NCBI GenBank assembly: GCA_016182045.1
Contig: JACOYE010000012.1
Location: 1 to 56,486 of the forward strand
Length of the DNA: 56,486 bases
Direction of reading: 5' to 3'
Origin: Candidatus Microgenomates bacterium
GTDB lineage: Bacteria > Patescibacteriota > Microgenomatia > Daviesbacterales > UBA10151
Each line of letters starts with the position of its first letter. Within the stretch, counting starts at the first letter, position 1. The notes below the pieces were generated by a model. It had not been told where the DNA came from. It saw only the letters and a list, made by a program, of their open reading frames with translations, and made no database searches. The position numbers and the translations under genes are program-made. Below are positions 16,419 to 24,642 of the stretch, piece by piece.

Positions 16419-17261
16419 ATGGTAGCGCAAAAAAAACCATTCAAAGTTGGCTCTTTATTAAAAAGAGAAGATCGAAATTTAGCAGCTATACTATTGGCCA
16501 AGGGAGAGATTGGGGGAATATTCAACAGAGGTGTATGCGCCTTATGGTTTGACGGAGGAAACTTAAAGGCTGTGAGAAAGATCTGGAAAATAAAAGGGGA
16601 AGGAAGGAAAGGTAGGCCTGTGGCTTTAACAATTGGCTCTGAGGAATTTGTTCCCATGATTGATGAGAATGCACTTTCGGAGAAGGTGAGGAATTTATTG
16701 TATGCGCCTGATTTTAAACAAAGAGTTGGATCACTCTGTTTTATCAGAGCCCCTCTCAAGGCTTCTTACCAAAATCTTTTACCTGACCATGCCAAAAGTT
16801 TCGAAGCAGAAGGAATATGTATGATCCAAAACTGGGACCCGCATGGACATGATCCGACTGAGCAATTTTTAGATGAAGCAAGGAGGTTAGGGGTAAAACA
16901 TCCAGCCGTTACCTCAATGAATATCACGGGAGAAAGAGAAATTGTTGATCAGAATGAAGGTAAAAATTTCTGTCAAGATCACCATATCCCAATATTTTTA
17001 AACGATCCCCAAGCTCATCCAAAGCATCTTGGCTCGTACACCATTTTTACCTTTGGCGCCCACGGAATAAGGCTTGAAAGAGATGGTAATATTCCAGGCA
17101 AGTTTTTTGAAAATATTTTTGGTATGCCTGTTGATATGGAAGTTACCAAAAAACCAAACTACCCTCAGCTTGAATTTCCACCCCCTCTTTTTGAAAATCT
17201 CACCGGTTCAAAGCTCAGAGAAGCCATATTACTATATTTAAAAGGTCAAGCTGATGTTTAA
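16419..17261 (+). CDS. YrdC/Sua5-domain protein
   Basis: 280 residues from the ATG at 16419; the 59 upstream codons in the ORF track lie inside the antisense methyltransferase gene. The pattern GIFNRGVCALWFDGGNLKAV...KIWKIKGEGRKGRPVALTI resembles the YrdC/Sua5/TsaC nucleotide-binding fold, which makes threonylcarbamoyl-AMP for the tRNA t6A modification. The rest (HGHDPTEQFLDEARRLG) is unusual, so it may be a divergent homologue with another substrate. It overlaps the kinase gene start by 8 bases. Confidence 0.6.
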   Translation: MVAQKKPFKVGSLLKREDRNLAAILLAKGEIGGIFNRGVCALWFDGGNLKAVRKIWKIKGEGRKGRPVALTIGSEEFVPMIDENALSEKVRNLLYAPDFKQRVGSLCFIRAPLKASYQNLLPDHAKSFEAEGICMIQNWDPHGHDPTEQFLDEARRLGVKHPAVTSMNITGEREIVDQNEGKNFCQDHHIPIFLNDPQAHPKHLGSYTIFTFGAHGIRLERDGNIPGKFFENIFGMPVDMEVTKKPNYPQLEFPPPLFENLTGSKLREAILLYLKGQADV

Positions 17262-18693
17262 TCTCTTTAATAAACAGTCTAAAAGTTTGGGAATCCCACA
17301 AAAAAAGGAATCTTTAGAGTCTCTTTGGAGGCTAACAAAGATTCTGATGGAGAATTTAGAGTTTGAGGATGTGATTTATAAAGTCGTTAACAGTCTTCTT
17401 ACAGAGTTAGGTTATTTAAAATCAGGTTACAGAATCGTTGTTTTATCTTTAATCGATGAGAAAGCTGGTGGCTTAAGAAGAATTGCCCTTTCAGAAACAG
17501 CAGAAGCAAGACGCGCAACCTCTGTCTCAACAATTCCTTTTGAAAAAATTGTGATTCCTTTTTCGGCAACTAATAATTTGGGTATTAAAGTTTTGCTGAC
17601 TGGTAGGCCTGAAGTGACAAGTTATTGGCCGGATATATTATCTCCTCCTTTAAGCAAAGAGGCGGCCTTAACCAATCAGAAGTCGGCAGGAATCCAAACC
17701 AGCATGGTTTATCCAGTTTTTTCCAGAGGCAAACCAATAGGCAGTTTAATATTTAGTATGGTCAAAGAATATAAGGAGGTCACTGAGGAAGAAAAAGATC
17801 TACTCTCAGGTTTTACAGATCTGATTGGTTTGGCTGTTGAAAATTCAATGCTTTTTACAACTCTACGAAGAACTACTGCCCAGTTGGAAGTAGCTAATCA
17901 AAAATTAAAGGAGCTAGATAGGCTGAAAGATGACTTTGTTTCCATAGCTTCTCATGAACTTAGAACTCCCATGACTGCCATTCGCTCCTATGTCTGGATG
18001 GCCCTAAATCGTTCAGACGTTCCACTTTCTCAGAAAGTTGAAAAATATTTGGCAAGGATTTTAATTTCCACAGAAAGGTTGATAAATTTGGTGAATGATA
18101 TGCTGAATGTCTCAAGAATTGAATCCGGGAGGATTGAGATTAATCCAGAACCGGTTGATCTTATTAAGCTAGTAAAAGATATTGTAGATGAGGTTTATTA
18201 TTCAAAATCAGCAGAACAGACTATACAGTTTGTTATCTTGGAAAAACCCACTCCTCAAGTATTTGCAGATCCCGAAAAACTTAGACAGGTACTTCTTAAT
18301 TTGGTAGGCAATTCCTTAAAATTTACTCCACCTGGCGGGAAAATTATCTTTGACTTTTTTAGTGACGGTCAAACTGTTGAAACTTCAGTCAAAGATAGTG
18401 GAGTGGGAATATCTAAAGAAGATTTGAGTAGATTATTTCAAAAATTTGGCAGATTGGATAATTCTTATGTGGCTATATCTTCTTCAGGTGGTACTGGCTT
18501 AGGTCTTTATATTTCAAAAGCCTTGATAGATTTAATGCATGGAAAAATCTGGGCTTCCTCGGAAGGATTGGATAAAGGGGCCACATTTACATTTTCCTTG
18601 CCGGTAGCCAACAGAGATATTTTAGAACACCAGGAGGAGTTTAAAATTACAGCTAAGGGACAGGCTAAAGGACTAGAGCCGGTTGCAATATAA
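17254..18693 (+). CDS. GAF-domain sensor histidine kinase
   Basis: 479 residues: a GAF sensor domain (about 25-205), a short coiled coil, the HisKA dimer domain with the phospho-acceptor in SIASHELRTPMTAIRSY (about 225-290), and the HATPase domain with N, G1 (DSGVGIS), F and G2 (GTGLGLYIS) boxes. No membrane helix, so it senses a cytosolic signal. The cognate single-domain regulator lies 34 bases downstream. The family's usual C-terminus is followed by a short extension. Confidence 0.92.
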   Translation: MFNLFNKQSKSLGIPQKKESLESLWRLTKILMENLEFEDVIYKVVNSLLTELGYLKSGYRIVVLSLIDEKAGGLRRIALSETAEARRATSVSTIPFEKIVIPFSATNNLGIKVLLTGRPEVTSYWPDILSPPLSKEAALTNQKSAGIQTSMVYPVFSRGKPIGSLIFSMVKEYKEVTEEEKDLLSGFTDLIGLAVENSMLFTTLRRTTAQLEVANQKLKELDRLKDDFVSIASHELRTPMTAIRSYVWMALNRSDVPLSQKVEKYLARILISTERLINLVNDMLNVSRIESGRIEINPEPVDLIKLVKDIVDEVYYSKSAEQTIQFVILEKPTPQVFADPEKLRQVLLNLVGNSLKFTPPGGKIIFDFFSDGQTVETSVKDSGVGISKEDLSRLFQKFGRLDNSYVAISSSGGTGLGLYISKALIDLMHGKIWASSEGLDKGATFTFSLPVANRDILEHQEEFKITAKGQAKGLEPVAI

Positions 18694-18707
18694 TATTTGT
18701 AACCATT

Positions 18708-18728
18708 ATAATTATTATAACGTTTATA
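18708..18728. repeat. AT-rich repeat ATAATTATTATAACGTTTATA
   Basis: A 21-base unit that matches 31504-31524 at 20 of 21 positions. It lies immediately before the response-regulator ATG, where it replaces any Shine-Dalgarno sequence. A related tract occurs in pilD at 55719-55750. Confidence 0.6.
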
Positions 18729-19108
18729 TGGATCATAAGAAAATACTTATTATTGAGGATGATCAGTTTTTAAGGGAGTTTTATCAGGAGTTACTTCAAT
18801 CCGAGGGATATATTGTTGATGTGGCAGAAGACGGAGAAGGTGGTTTAAAAAAAATTTTGGAGCAAGATTACCATCTGATCCTTTTAGATATCATGCTTCC
18901 CAAAAAAGACGGGCTGCAGATTTTACGTGAGCTTAAAATACACCCACCAAAATCACAAGATGTACCAATTGTAATTTTGACCAATTTGGGTCAAGATGTT
19001 GTAATCAAGCAGTGTTTTGAGCTGGGAGCCTCCGGGTATCTGATCAAATCGGCCCTCAACCCCGATCAAGTCTTAACAGAGATTAAAAACTTTCTTCAAA
19101 AAGCTTAA
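18728..19108 (+). CDS. single-domain response regulator
   Basis: 126 residues, receiver domain only: acidic pocket ILIIEDDQFL, phospho-acceptor Asp in LILLDIMLPKKDG, switch Thr in VILTN and Lys in GYLIKS. No output domain, so it would act by protein contact or as a phosphate relay for the adjacent kinase. The ATG at 18728 is preferred; the ORF track's upstream codons encode an AT-repeat-derived run of Asn and Tyr. Confidence 0.9.
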   Translation: MDHKKILIIEDDQFLREFYQELLQSEGYIVDVAEDGEGGLKKILEQDYHLILLDIMLPKKDGLQILRELKIHPPKSQDVPIVILTNLGQDVVIKQCFELGASGYLIKSALNPDQVLTEIKNFLQKA

Positions 19109-19114
19109 CTGAAA

Positions 19115-19930
19115 ATGGATTTCCCCAAGGTAATCTTTGAGGATGAGGACATTTTGGTTTTGGATAAGCCTCCTAATTTGGTGGTAGATCTTACTTTAGT
19201 GGATTGGTTGAGAGAAAACTATCATTCACTAGTGTATCATAGTAAGGTTGCTCGGCAGAGAAGGGGGGTGGTTCATAGGTTGGATAAAGATACTTCGGGA
19301 TTGTTGCTGGTCGCCAAGACTGATCAGGCTTTTGAAAATTTACAAGCCCAATTTAAGGAAAGAAAAATTAAAAAAGAATATCTGGCGCTGGTGCATGGGT
19401 TGGTAGAAAAGGCAGGTAGGGTGGAGGGGGCAATTGGTAGGAATCCAGTTAAACACGATAAGTTTAGTGTAATTTATGACGGAAGAGCAGCAGTCACGGA
19501 GTATGAACCTTTTGAAAGGTTACAGTTTACCCGTCAAAGACGAGGCTCGCCGAAGGCGGCAGGAGACAGGCCTTCGGCTCTGAGGCTCAGGCTCGAAGAG
19601 TTACAGGAAATTTTTCATGATTTTAATAAGATTCAGTTCAGAAAACTGTCCACTATCCACTACAACCTGTTCACTCTTTTAAAGTGTCAGCCACTGACTG
19701 GACGAACACACCAAATTAGGGTACATTTAAAATATATCGGGCACCCAATAGTGTCAGATGAAAAGTATGTTGGTCGTAAGATGTACAGGTTGGATAAAAG
19801 ATGGTGCCCAAGACAATTTTTGCATGCTGCAAAGATTGGTTTTTTCCATCCGGTTAGTGGAAAGTGGATGGAGGTGGGAAGTGAGCTACCGGAGGACCTA
19901 ATAGGAGTTTTAAAAATTTTTAATTTTTAA
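19115..19930 (+). CDS. RluA-family pseudouridine synthase with inserted micro-elements
   Basis: 271 residues. The catalytic motif HRLDKDTSGLLLVAK carries the active Asp, and KEYLALVHG and PLTGRTHQIRVHL are standard later motifs. No N-terminal S4 domain is present. It isomerises uridine in rRNA or tRNA. Three non-conserved stretches interrupt it: a near-palindrome encoding YHSLVYHSKV, a GC-rich block encoding RRGSPKAAGDRPSALRLR, and a tract encoding KLSTIHYNLFT. All keep frame. Confidence 0.9.
   Translation: MDFPKVIFEDEDILVLDKPPNLVVDLTLVDWLRENYHSLVYHSKVARQRRGVVHRLDKDTSGLLLVAKTDQAFENLQAQFKERKIKKEYLALVHGLVEKAGRVEGAIGRNPVKHDKFSVIYDGRAAVTEYEPFERLQFTRQRRGSPKAAGDRPSALRLRLEELQEIFHDFNKIQFRKLSTIHYNLFTLLKCQPLTGRTHQIRVHLKYIGHPIVSDEKYVGRKMYRLDKRWCPRQFLHAAKIGFFHPVSGKWMEVGSELPEDLIGVLKIFNF
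19217..19244. repeat. 28-bp near-palindrome, copy of the TrpR-gene promoter palindrome
   Basis: Matches 33748-33775 at 25 of 28 positions; the right 19 bases CACTAGTGTATCATAGTAA are identical. It encodes HSLVYHSK in the RluA-like protein, upstream of the catalytic motif. All three differences lie in the left arm. Confidence 0.85.
19549..19578. repeat. GC-rich hairpin insert in the RluA-like gene
   Basis: Arms GCCGAAGG and CCTTCGGC (8 bp) enclose 14 bases, within a GC-rich block of about 60 bases (19540-19598) in an AT-rich gene. In frame and absent from RluA proteins generally. Confidence 0.7.
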
Positions 19931-19937
19931 TTTTTAA

Positions 19938-21647
19938 ATGGATAATATCTTTATACAGCTTGCCATAATTTTAGGTCTTGCTTCAGTTTTAGGGTTTATC
20001 ACCTACAAAATGAAGCTGCCACTTTTGATTGCCTATCTTCTGGGTGGACTGTCCATTGCTTTTTGGGGAATATTTGATGTTAAAACTTCCCAAGCCCTCT
20101 CTTTCCTGCCTGAGATTGGTCTGGCTTTTTTACTATTTTTGGTGGGGATGGAACTTGATTTTAGAGAAATCAGAAGCTTTGGCAGGCCAATTATACTGGC
20201 TGGAGTTTTACAGATTATCATCACCACAGTCATGGGAGCATTTTTAGCCCAAAGTTTTGGCTTTAATTTCCTGGAAGCCATCTTTTTAGGAGTGGGATTG
20301 TCATTTTCCTCAACTATCGTGGTTGTTAAACTGCTTTTGGACAGAAAAGACTTGTCATCATTATACGGGAAATTAGCTTTAGGAATTTTACTTTTAGAAG
20401 ACCTGTTGGCGGTGGTTATTCTACTGGGTTTAACTTCCACTGCTTCTGCCTTGGGTTTGGGTTTAACACAAGCCTTCCCGATTGCTACCTTTATGGTAAA
20501 AGCTTTAATCCTTTTTGCTTTGGCATTACTTTTGAACCGCTACATCCTGGGAGCCATCTTTAAAGCTGTTTCTGCCTCATCCGAGCTACTTTTTTTGACA
20601 GCTTTAGCCTGGTGTTTTATCTATGTGACATTTGCTCTCAGTTTAGGATTTTCGGTGGTGATTGGAGCATTTTTGGCAGGAGTAGCTTTGGCAAATTCAC
20701 ATTATCATTTTCAAATTAGCGGTAAGGTAAAGCCGATGAGAGACTTTTTTGTGGCACTGTTTTTTGTTTATTTGGGCACAAAGGTAAATTTTTCTCAAAT
20801 AGGGCATACCTTTCCTTTAATTTTAACTTTCACAACTTATGCAGTTTTGGTCAAACCTTTGATGTTCCTTTTGCTTTTGGGGATTTTTGGTTTTCGCAAA
20901 CATACCCTTTTTAGTACAGCCATCAATCTATCTCAGATCTCAGAATTTTCTTTGATTGTCCTTTTGGTGGGTGTGGAACAAGGACTAGTCAGGGATAGCA
21001 TCTTAACCGTTATTGCTTCATCAGCCCTGTTATCTATCATTGTTTCATCTGTATTGATTATTAAATCCAAGGTAATTTATAAACACTTGGCCAAGTTCCT
21101 CTCTCTTTTTGAAACTGCCGGTTCCAGACATTTTATAGAAGATATCAAACAAAATGAGCAATTGGTTGGTCATGTGGTGGTAATAGGTGGTCATAGAGTT
21201 GGAGGAGAGGTAGTCAAGCTTCTAAAAAAAGAAAAAATACCTCAGATAGTTTTGGATTTTAACCCTCATTTAGTGGAGGTTTTGCTTAATCTGCATATTC
21301 CCGTTGTTTATGGTGATATGGGTGATCCGGAGGTATTGGATGCGCTGAATTTAAATGAAGCAAGAATGGTTATTTCCACAGCCCCAGTATTAGATGATAA
21401 CAAGTTGCTTTTGGAGGAGTTACGAGCCAAGCATAAGAATATTCCGGTAATTTTGAGAGCAGATACATCAGAGGATGCCAAAAAGTTATACAGTCTAGGG
21501 GCAGACTATGTGATTATTCCGGAACTTCTGGCAGGAGATGTTTTGGTGGAAAGACTAAAAGAGCACTTATCTGATAAAGAATTTTTCAAGGATAGAGCCA
21601 GAATTGAGCTGGAAAAACTGGAAAGAAAAACCCTGGCCTGGGAATAG
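19938..21647 (+). CDS. CPA2-type cation/proton antiporter with TrkA-N domain (KefB-like)
   Basis: 569 residues: about 12-13 membrane helices of the Na/H exchanger fold (residues 1-380), then a Rossmann RCK/TrkA-N domain opening with GHVVVIGGHRVGGEVVKLL that binds a nucleotide and gates the pore. This layout fits potassium-efflux or Na/H antiporters of the KefB/CPA2 family; ion selectivity cannot be read. It starts 8 bases after the pseudouridine synthase stop through an AT-rich tract of TTTTTAA units. Confidence 0.92.
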   Translation: MDNIFIQLAIILGLASVLGFITYKMKLPLLIAYLLGGLSIAFWGIFDVKTSQALSFLPEIGLAFLLFLVGMELDFREIRSFGRPIILAGVLQIIITTVMGAFLAQSFGFNFLEAIFLGVGLSFSSTIVVVKLLLDRKDLSSLYGKLALGILLLEDLLAVVILLGLTSTASALGLGLTQAFPIATFMVKALILFALALLLNRYILGAIFKAVSASSELLFLTALAWCFIYVTFALSLGFSVVIGAFLAGVALANSHYHFQISGKVKPMRDFFVALFFVYLGTKVNFSQIGHTFPLILTFTTYAVLVKPLMFLLLLGIFGFRKHTLFSTAINLSQISEFSLIVLLVGVEQGLVRDSILTVIASSALLSIIVSSVLIIKSKVIYKHLAKFLSLFETAGSRHFIEDIKQNEQLVGHVVVIGGHRVGGEVVKLLKKEKIPQIVLDFNPHLVEVLLNLHIPVVYGDMGDPEVLDALNLNEARMVISTAPVLDDNKLLLEELRAKHKNIPVILRADTSEDAKKLYSLGADYVIIPELLAGDVLVERLKEHLSDKEFFKDRARIELEKLERKTLAWE

Positions 21648-21730
21648 AGAATGGATACTTTGAAGTGGGAAATGAGAAGCGAGATTTGGAAGTTCCGAAA
21701 AAACATCCCACTTCCCACATCAAAACTCCT

Positions 21731-21976
21731 CTACATACTAGGTACACCACCTGTTGGTTGACCACCTGGTGGTTCTTCACCCTGACCACCACCCATTACA
21801 GGTTCCTCAGTAGTTGGGACAGTCGGTTCTGAAGCTGTAGGTGGTTCGGGCCTGGGCTCTGGTGCAGGAGGTGGAGTGACAGGACCTGGTGCAGGTTGAT
21901 CAACTGGAGGTGTTGGTCCTCCTGTTGGTGCATTTGGATCAGACACTCCCCCCTGATTTGGATCATTTGGATTCAT
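21731..21976 (-). CDS. small proline-rich protein
   Basis: 81 residues, mostly Pro, Gly, Glu and Thr, with no membrane segment or fold predicted by eye (MNPNDPNQGG... EPPGGQPTGGVPSM). Its start is backed by GGGGGTGAT about eight bases upstream and a divergent promoter at 22002-22031, so it looks genuinely expressed. Probably disordered. Function unknown. Confidence 0.6.
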   Translation of the reverse strand: MNPNDPNQGGVSDPNAPTGGPTPPVDQPAPGPVTPPPAPEPRPEPPTASEPTVPTTEEPVMGGGQGEEPPGGQPTGGVPSM

Positions 21977-22001
21977 ATTGTAAAATCACCCCCTTTTTTG
22001 C

Positions 22002-22031
22002 AGTGTACACGAAAATCCCTTGCATGGTCAA
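22002..22031 (-). promoter_or_regulatory. promoter of the proline-rich protein gene
   Basis: Reading the minus strand: TTGACC (22026-22031), 18 bases, TACACT (22002-22007). It is followed by AAAGGGGGTGAT before the ATG. It overlaps the plus-strand promoter at 22020-22049. Confidence 0.6.
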
Positions 22032-22049
22032 GGTCCTAATGAGTACAAT
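22020..22049 (+). promoter_or_regulatory. promoter of the LytR_C gene, leaderless type
   Basis: TTGCAT at 22020-22025, 18 bases, TACAAT at 22044-22049, then 6 bases to the ATG at 22056. The predicted transcription start would coincide with the start codon. Confidence 0.6.
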
Positions 22050-22055
22050 AAAGTT

Positions 22056-23117
22056 ATGCCTTTAAAATCTGCCCCGATTAAATCGGGGTCTGCCCGGGCC
22101 AAAGCATCTGGTGGTTGGAAAGCCATGCAGTATCGCAGTAAGGTTAAAAAAAGGACCAAACTGGCTCTGATTGCTTTAGGATTGATTGTCATTCTTCTGG
22201 TCTTGGGCCAGCTGGTCAATTTAACTCGAATGCTCTTTAGTCCCTGGCAGGCGGAACTTTCCCCAAGAGACTACCTTTGGGATGACCACTTTAATATCAA
22301 TATACTGGTTTATACAAATCCCGTCTCGGTGTTTTCTTTTAACCCATCAGAGCAAAAAATTACCGTTATAAAAATTCCCGATCAAATTTATATGGAGGTT
22401 CCCGGCGGATTCGGCAATTGGCAAGTCAGGTCAATTTATCAGTTGGGTCAAACCACAAAAAGGGGAGGAAATACTCTTTTGAAACAATCATTGTCCTCTT
22501 TTTTGGGCATACCGATAGAGGGTGTTTTGGAGCCAACCGATGATTTAAGACAAAAGGGGGTGGAGGAGTTAATTGAGCTGATGCGTCAGAATCCCCTCAA
22601 TATATTTCTGCTGATCCCCAATTTAAAAACAGATCTTAAGTTATGGGAGTTGATACGGCTTAAATTTGCTCTTTGGGGTGTCAGGTTTGACAAAGTCAAA
22701 ATATTGGATCTTTTAGAACTTAATGTATTGGAAAGGCAAAGATTGGCAGACGGTTCCGAAGTTTTAACTGCGGATTTAATAAGAATAGATGGAATACTAT
22801 CTGATTTTGAGGATCCCCAAATAAAGAAAGAACACTTATCCGTGGCTGTTTTTAATGCCACAGACTACCCCCAGCTGGCCCAAAAGGCAGCTCGACTCAT
22901 TACTAATATGGGAGGAAATGTGATTATGGTGACAAATGCTCCTCAAAGATTAGATAAAACTAAAGTGGTTGGCGAGAATTCGGTCACCTTAAAAAGACTA
23001 GTTCAGATTTTTGGCTGTGACAATTGTGATAAAATTGAGCTTAAGGATTTGGGTTTGGATTCTTCTCGCGGCCAGATCAATTTATTTTTAGGAGAAGATT
23101 TCTACCAAAAAATTTAA
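22056..23117 (+). CDS. membrane protein with C-terminal LytR_C domain
   Basis: 353 residues from the ATG at 22056. A basic N-terminus, a membrane helix (LALIALGLIVILLVLGQLV), a diverged LCP-like extracytoplasmic region, and a C-terminal LytR_C domain (LSVAVFNATDYPQLAQKAARLITNMGGNV). LytR/CpsA/Psr relatives attach glycopolymers to peptidoglycan; here the catalytic LCP residues are not recognisable, so attachment activity is uncertain. A 17-bp palindrome (22072-22088) is inserted near the N-terminus (SAPIKSGSA). The next gene follows after 4 bases. Confidence 0.75.
   Translation: MPLKSAPIKSGSARAKASGGWKAMQYRSKVKKRTKLALIALGLIVILLVLGQLVNLTRMLFSPWQAELSPRDYLWDDHFNINILVYTNPVSVFSFNPSEQKITVIKIPDQIYMEVPGGFGNWQVRSIYQLGQTTKRGGNTLLKQSLSSFLGIPIEGVLEPTDDLRQKGVEELIELMRQNPLNIFLLIPNLKTDLKLWELIRLKFALWGVRFDKVKILDLLELNVLERQRLADGSEVLTADLIRIDGILSDFEDPQIKKEHLSVAVFNATDYPQLAQKAARLITNMGGNVIMVTNAPQRLDKTKVVGENSVTLKRLVQIFGCDNCDKIELKDLGLDSSRGQINLFLGEDFYQKI
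22072..22088. repeat. 17-bp palindrome CCCCGATTAAATCGGGG
   Basis: Arms CCCCGATT and AATCGGGG around one A. In frame, encoding PIKSG. The CCCCGATTTAATCGGGG word is a micro-repeat I know from several unrelated genomes. Confidence 0.75.
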
Positions 23118-23121
23118 ACAA

Positions 23122-23838
23122 ATGATTTTGTGGATTGTACTTTTTTTGCTAGTTTTGCTGATCTCATTTTTTTTGGCTTATCAATCCATGCGAGACTTCC
23201 GGATAGTTCCTATCAAAACCGGCGCAGAGTACGGCTTATTCCTGGTCAAGAATCCCGTTCAACTGAGTGTGGATATTTTAAATTTTTTTGGGGATCAGAT
23301 TGCCAAGCAGAGTTTGACACTCAGTTTTGAAAGACTATTTAAAGGTAAACAGTCTGCTTTGGTAATTTTTGGCCCCAGACAGATCTTGATGAGTCTGAAA
23401 GGTCTATCTGTTTTAGAGCTGGAAGATTATACTGAAAAAGTTTTGGATGATCAAATTATTGCTTGGGAAGTAGGTTTTAAAAAACCCCACCCTGATGGGT
23501 TTAATTTTACCAATCTTTTTGAAAAATTATCAGAACTTGATCCGACAGATCAATTTTGGTGGCAGGTAAATCTTAAAGCGGAACAATTAAAGACTAATGA
23601 AAATCTTTTCTATACTCAAATAAGATGTGTCTTAATATCGAACGATCCGCAAAGAAGAAAAAAATTGGCCTTGGAATTGGATAAGTTGGGGGCGCCTGCT
23701 CTTAGTAAAATACCCAAACCATTTAGCAGCCAAAAAATCTTGGAATTCTATCAAAAACGCAGCCTAACTTTGGAAAAAATCAATCCTCGTTTAACAGCAG
23801 GAGAGGTATTAAATTTGATAGCGCTTGCCTTTAAGTAA
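23122..23838 (+). CDS. membrane-anchored hypothetical protein
   Basis: 238 residues. One N-terminal helix (IVLFLLVLLISFFLAYQSM) and a soluble domain with no motif I recognise (LVIFGPRQILMSLKGLSVLELEDYTE is the most regular part). It starts 4 bases after the LytR_C gene and overlaps the convergent TPR gene by 8 bases. Co-transcription suggests a shared envelope role. Confidence 0.6.
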   Translation: MILWIVLFLLVLLISFFLAYQSMRDFRIVPIKTGAEYGLFLVKNPVQLSVDILNFFGDQIAKQSLTLSFERLFKGKQSALVIFGPRQILMSLKGLSVLELEDYTEKVLDDQIIAWEVGFKKPHPDGFNFTNLFEKLSELDPTDQFWWQVNLKAEQLKTNENLFYTQIRCVLISNDPQRRKKLALELDKLGAPALSKIPKPFSSQKILEFYQKRSLTLEKINPRLTAGEVLNLIALAFK

Positions 23839-24535
23839 CTTGCTCCTCTTCTTCCTCTTCTTCAGGTTCAGATTCTTCATTACTTTCTAAAGGCGTCAGC
23901 ATATCTGTTGTGGAGGTGGAGATTGAGGAGTCCAAGAATGAAGGCTGGTTTTTAAATCTTTTGCTGCGAAGTGTTTCTCTGATTAAAACGGATAAAGCAT
24001 TGATTCTGATTGATTTGATAAAAAGCTCATATTTGTTGCCTCCTCTAAGAAGTCTGGTCAGATGATGTGAGATATCATCCGGTAAAACTCCCAAATGCTC
24101 TCCATTTTCATCCACCACAGTGATTTTTCTATTTTTTAAAATCATGTCCACTTTCATCCCGCAATAAGCTTGAGATATTTTTTGAGGCTCGCACACATTT
24201 AAAAGATTGACAACTTTGGTTTTGCCCGGCTCCTGTAAAAAAAGTGAAGGGGAAAGTTTAACCTGACCATTTGGATGAGGAATGATTTTGCTGGTTTTGA
24301 AGGCTTTAATTATTTTTAAATTTTTTTGAGCAATTGGGTTATAGGGATCAGCTTTTAAGACTTGGCAGTAATATTTTTTGGCAAGATTATACCTCCCCAA
24401 TTCCATATAGGCTCTGGCCTGACGGTTCAAGGCATCGACATTTTGAGGGTCGAGTTTAATAATGTGTTTGTTTAGCTTTAAGGCGTCCTGCCAACGGTAC
24501 TCTAAAGCTGCCTCAATTGCCCTCTTTTCGTCCAT
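23831..24535 (-). CDS. TPR-repeat protein
   Basis: 234 residues. Two to three tetratricopeptide repeats occupy the N-terminal third (ALNRQARAYMELGRYNLAKKYYCQVLKADPYNPIAQ), a scaffold for protein contacts. The middle holds a beta-rich region (NRKITVVDENGEHLGVLPDD) resembling a HIRAN-like or barrel fold. The C-terminus is very acidic (EEEEEEEQ). No signal peptide, so cytosolic. Partner unknown. Confidence 0.7.
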   Translation of the reverse strand: MDEKRAIEAALEYRWQDALKLNKHIIKLDPQNVDALNRQARAYMELGRYNLAKKYYCQVLKADPYNPIAQKNLKIIKAFKTSKIIPHPNGQVKLSPSLFLQEPGKTKVVNLLNVCEPQKISQAYCGMKVDMILKNRKITVVDENGEHLGVLPDDISHHLTRLLRGGNKYELFIKSIRINALSVLIRETLRSKRFKNQPSFLDSSISTSTTDMLTPLESNEESEPEEEEEEEQVT

Positions 24536-24642
24536 CTAAATAAAAAAGTATAGAGATAACTCAAATGCTTGTCAACGTTTCGTATTTGCTTTGGTGTATT
24601 ACTTTTTAGCAACCATCTAAAAGTTATGTTAGAATGTTGTTC

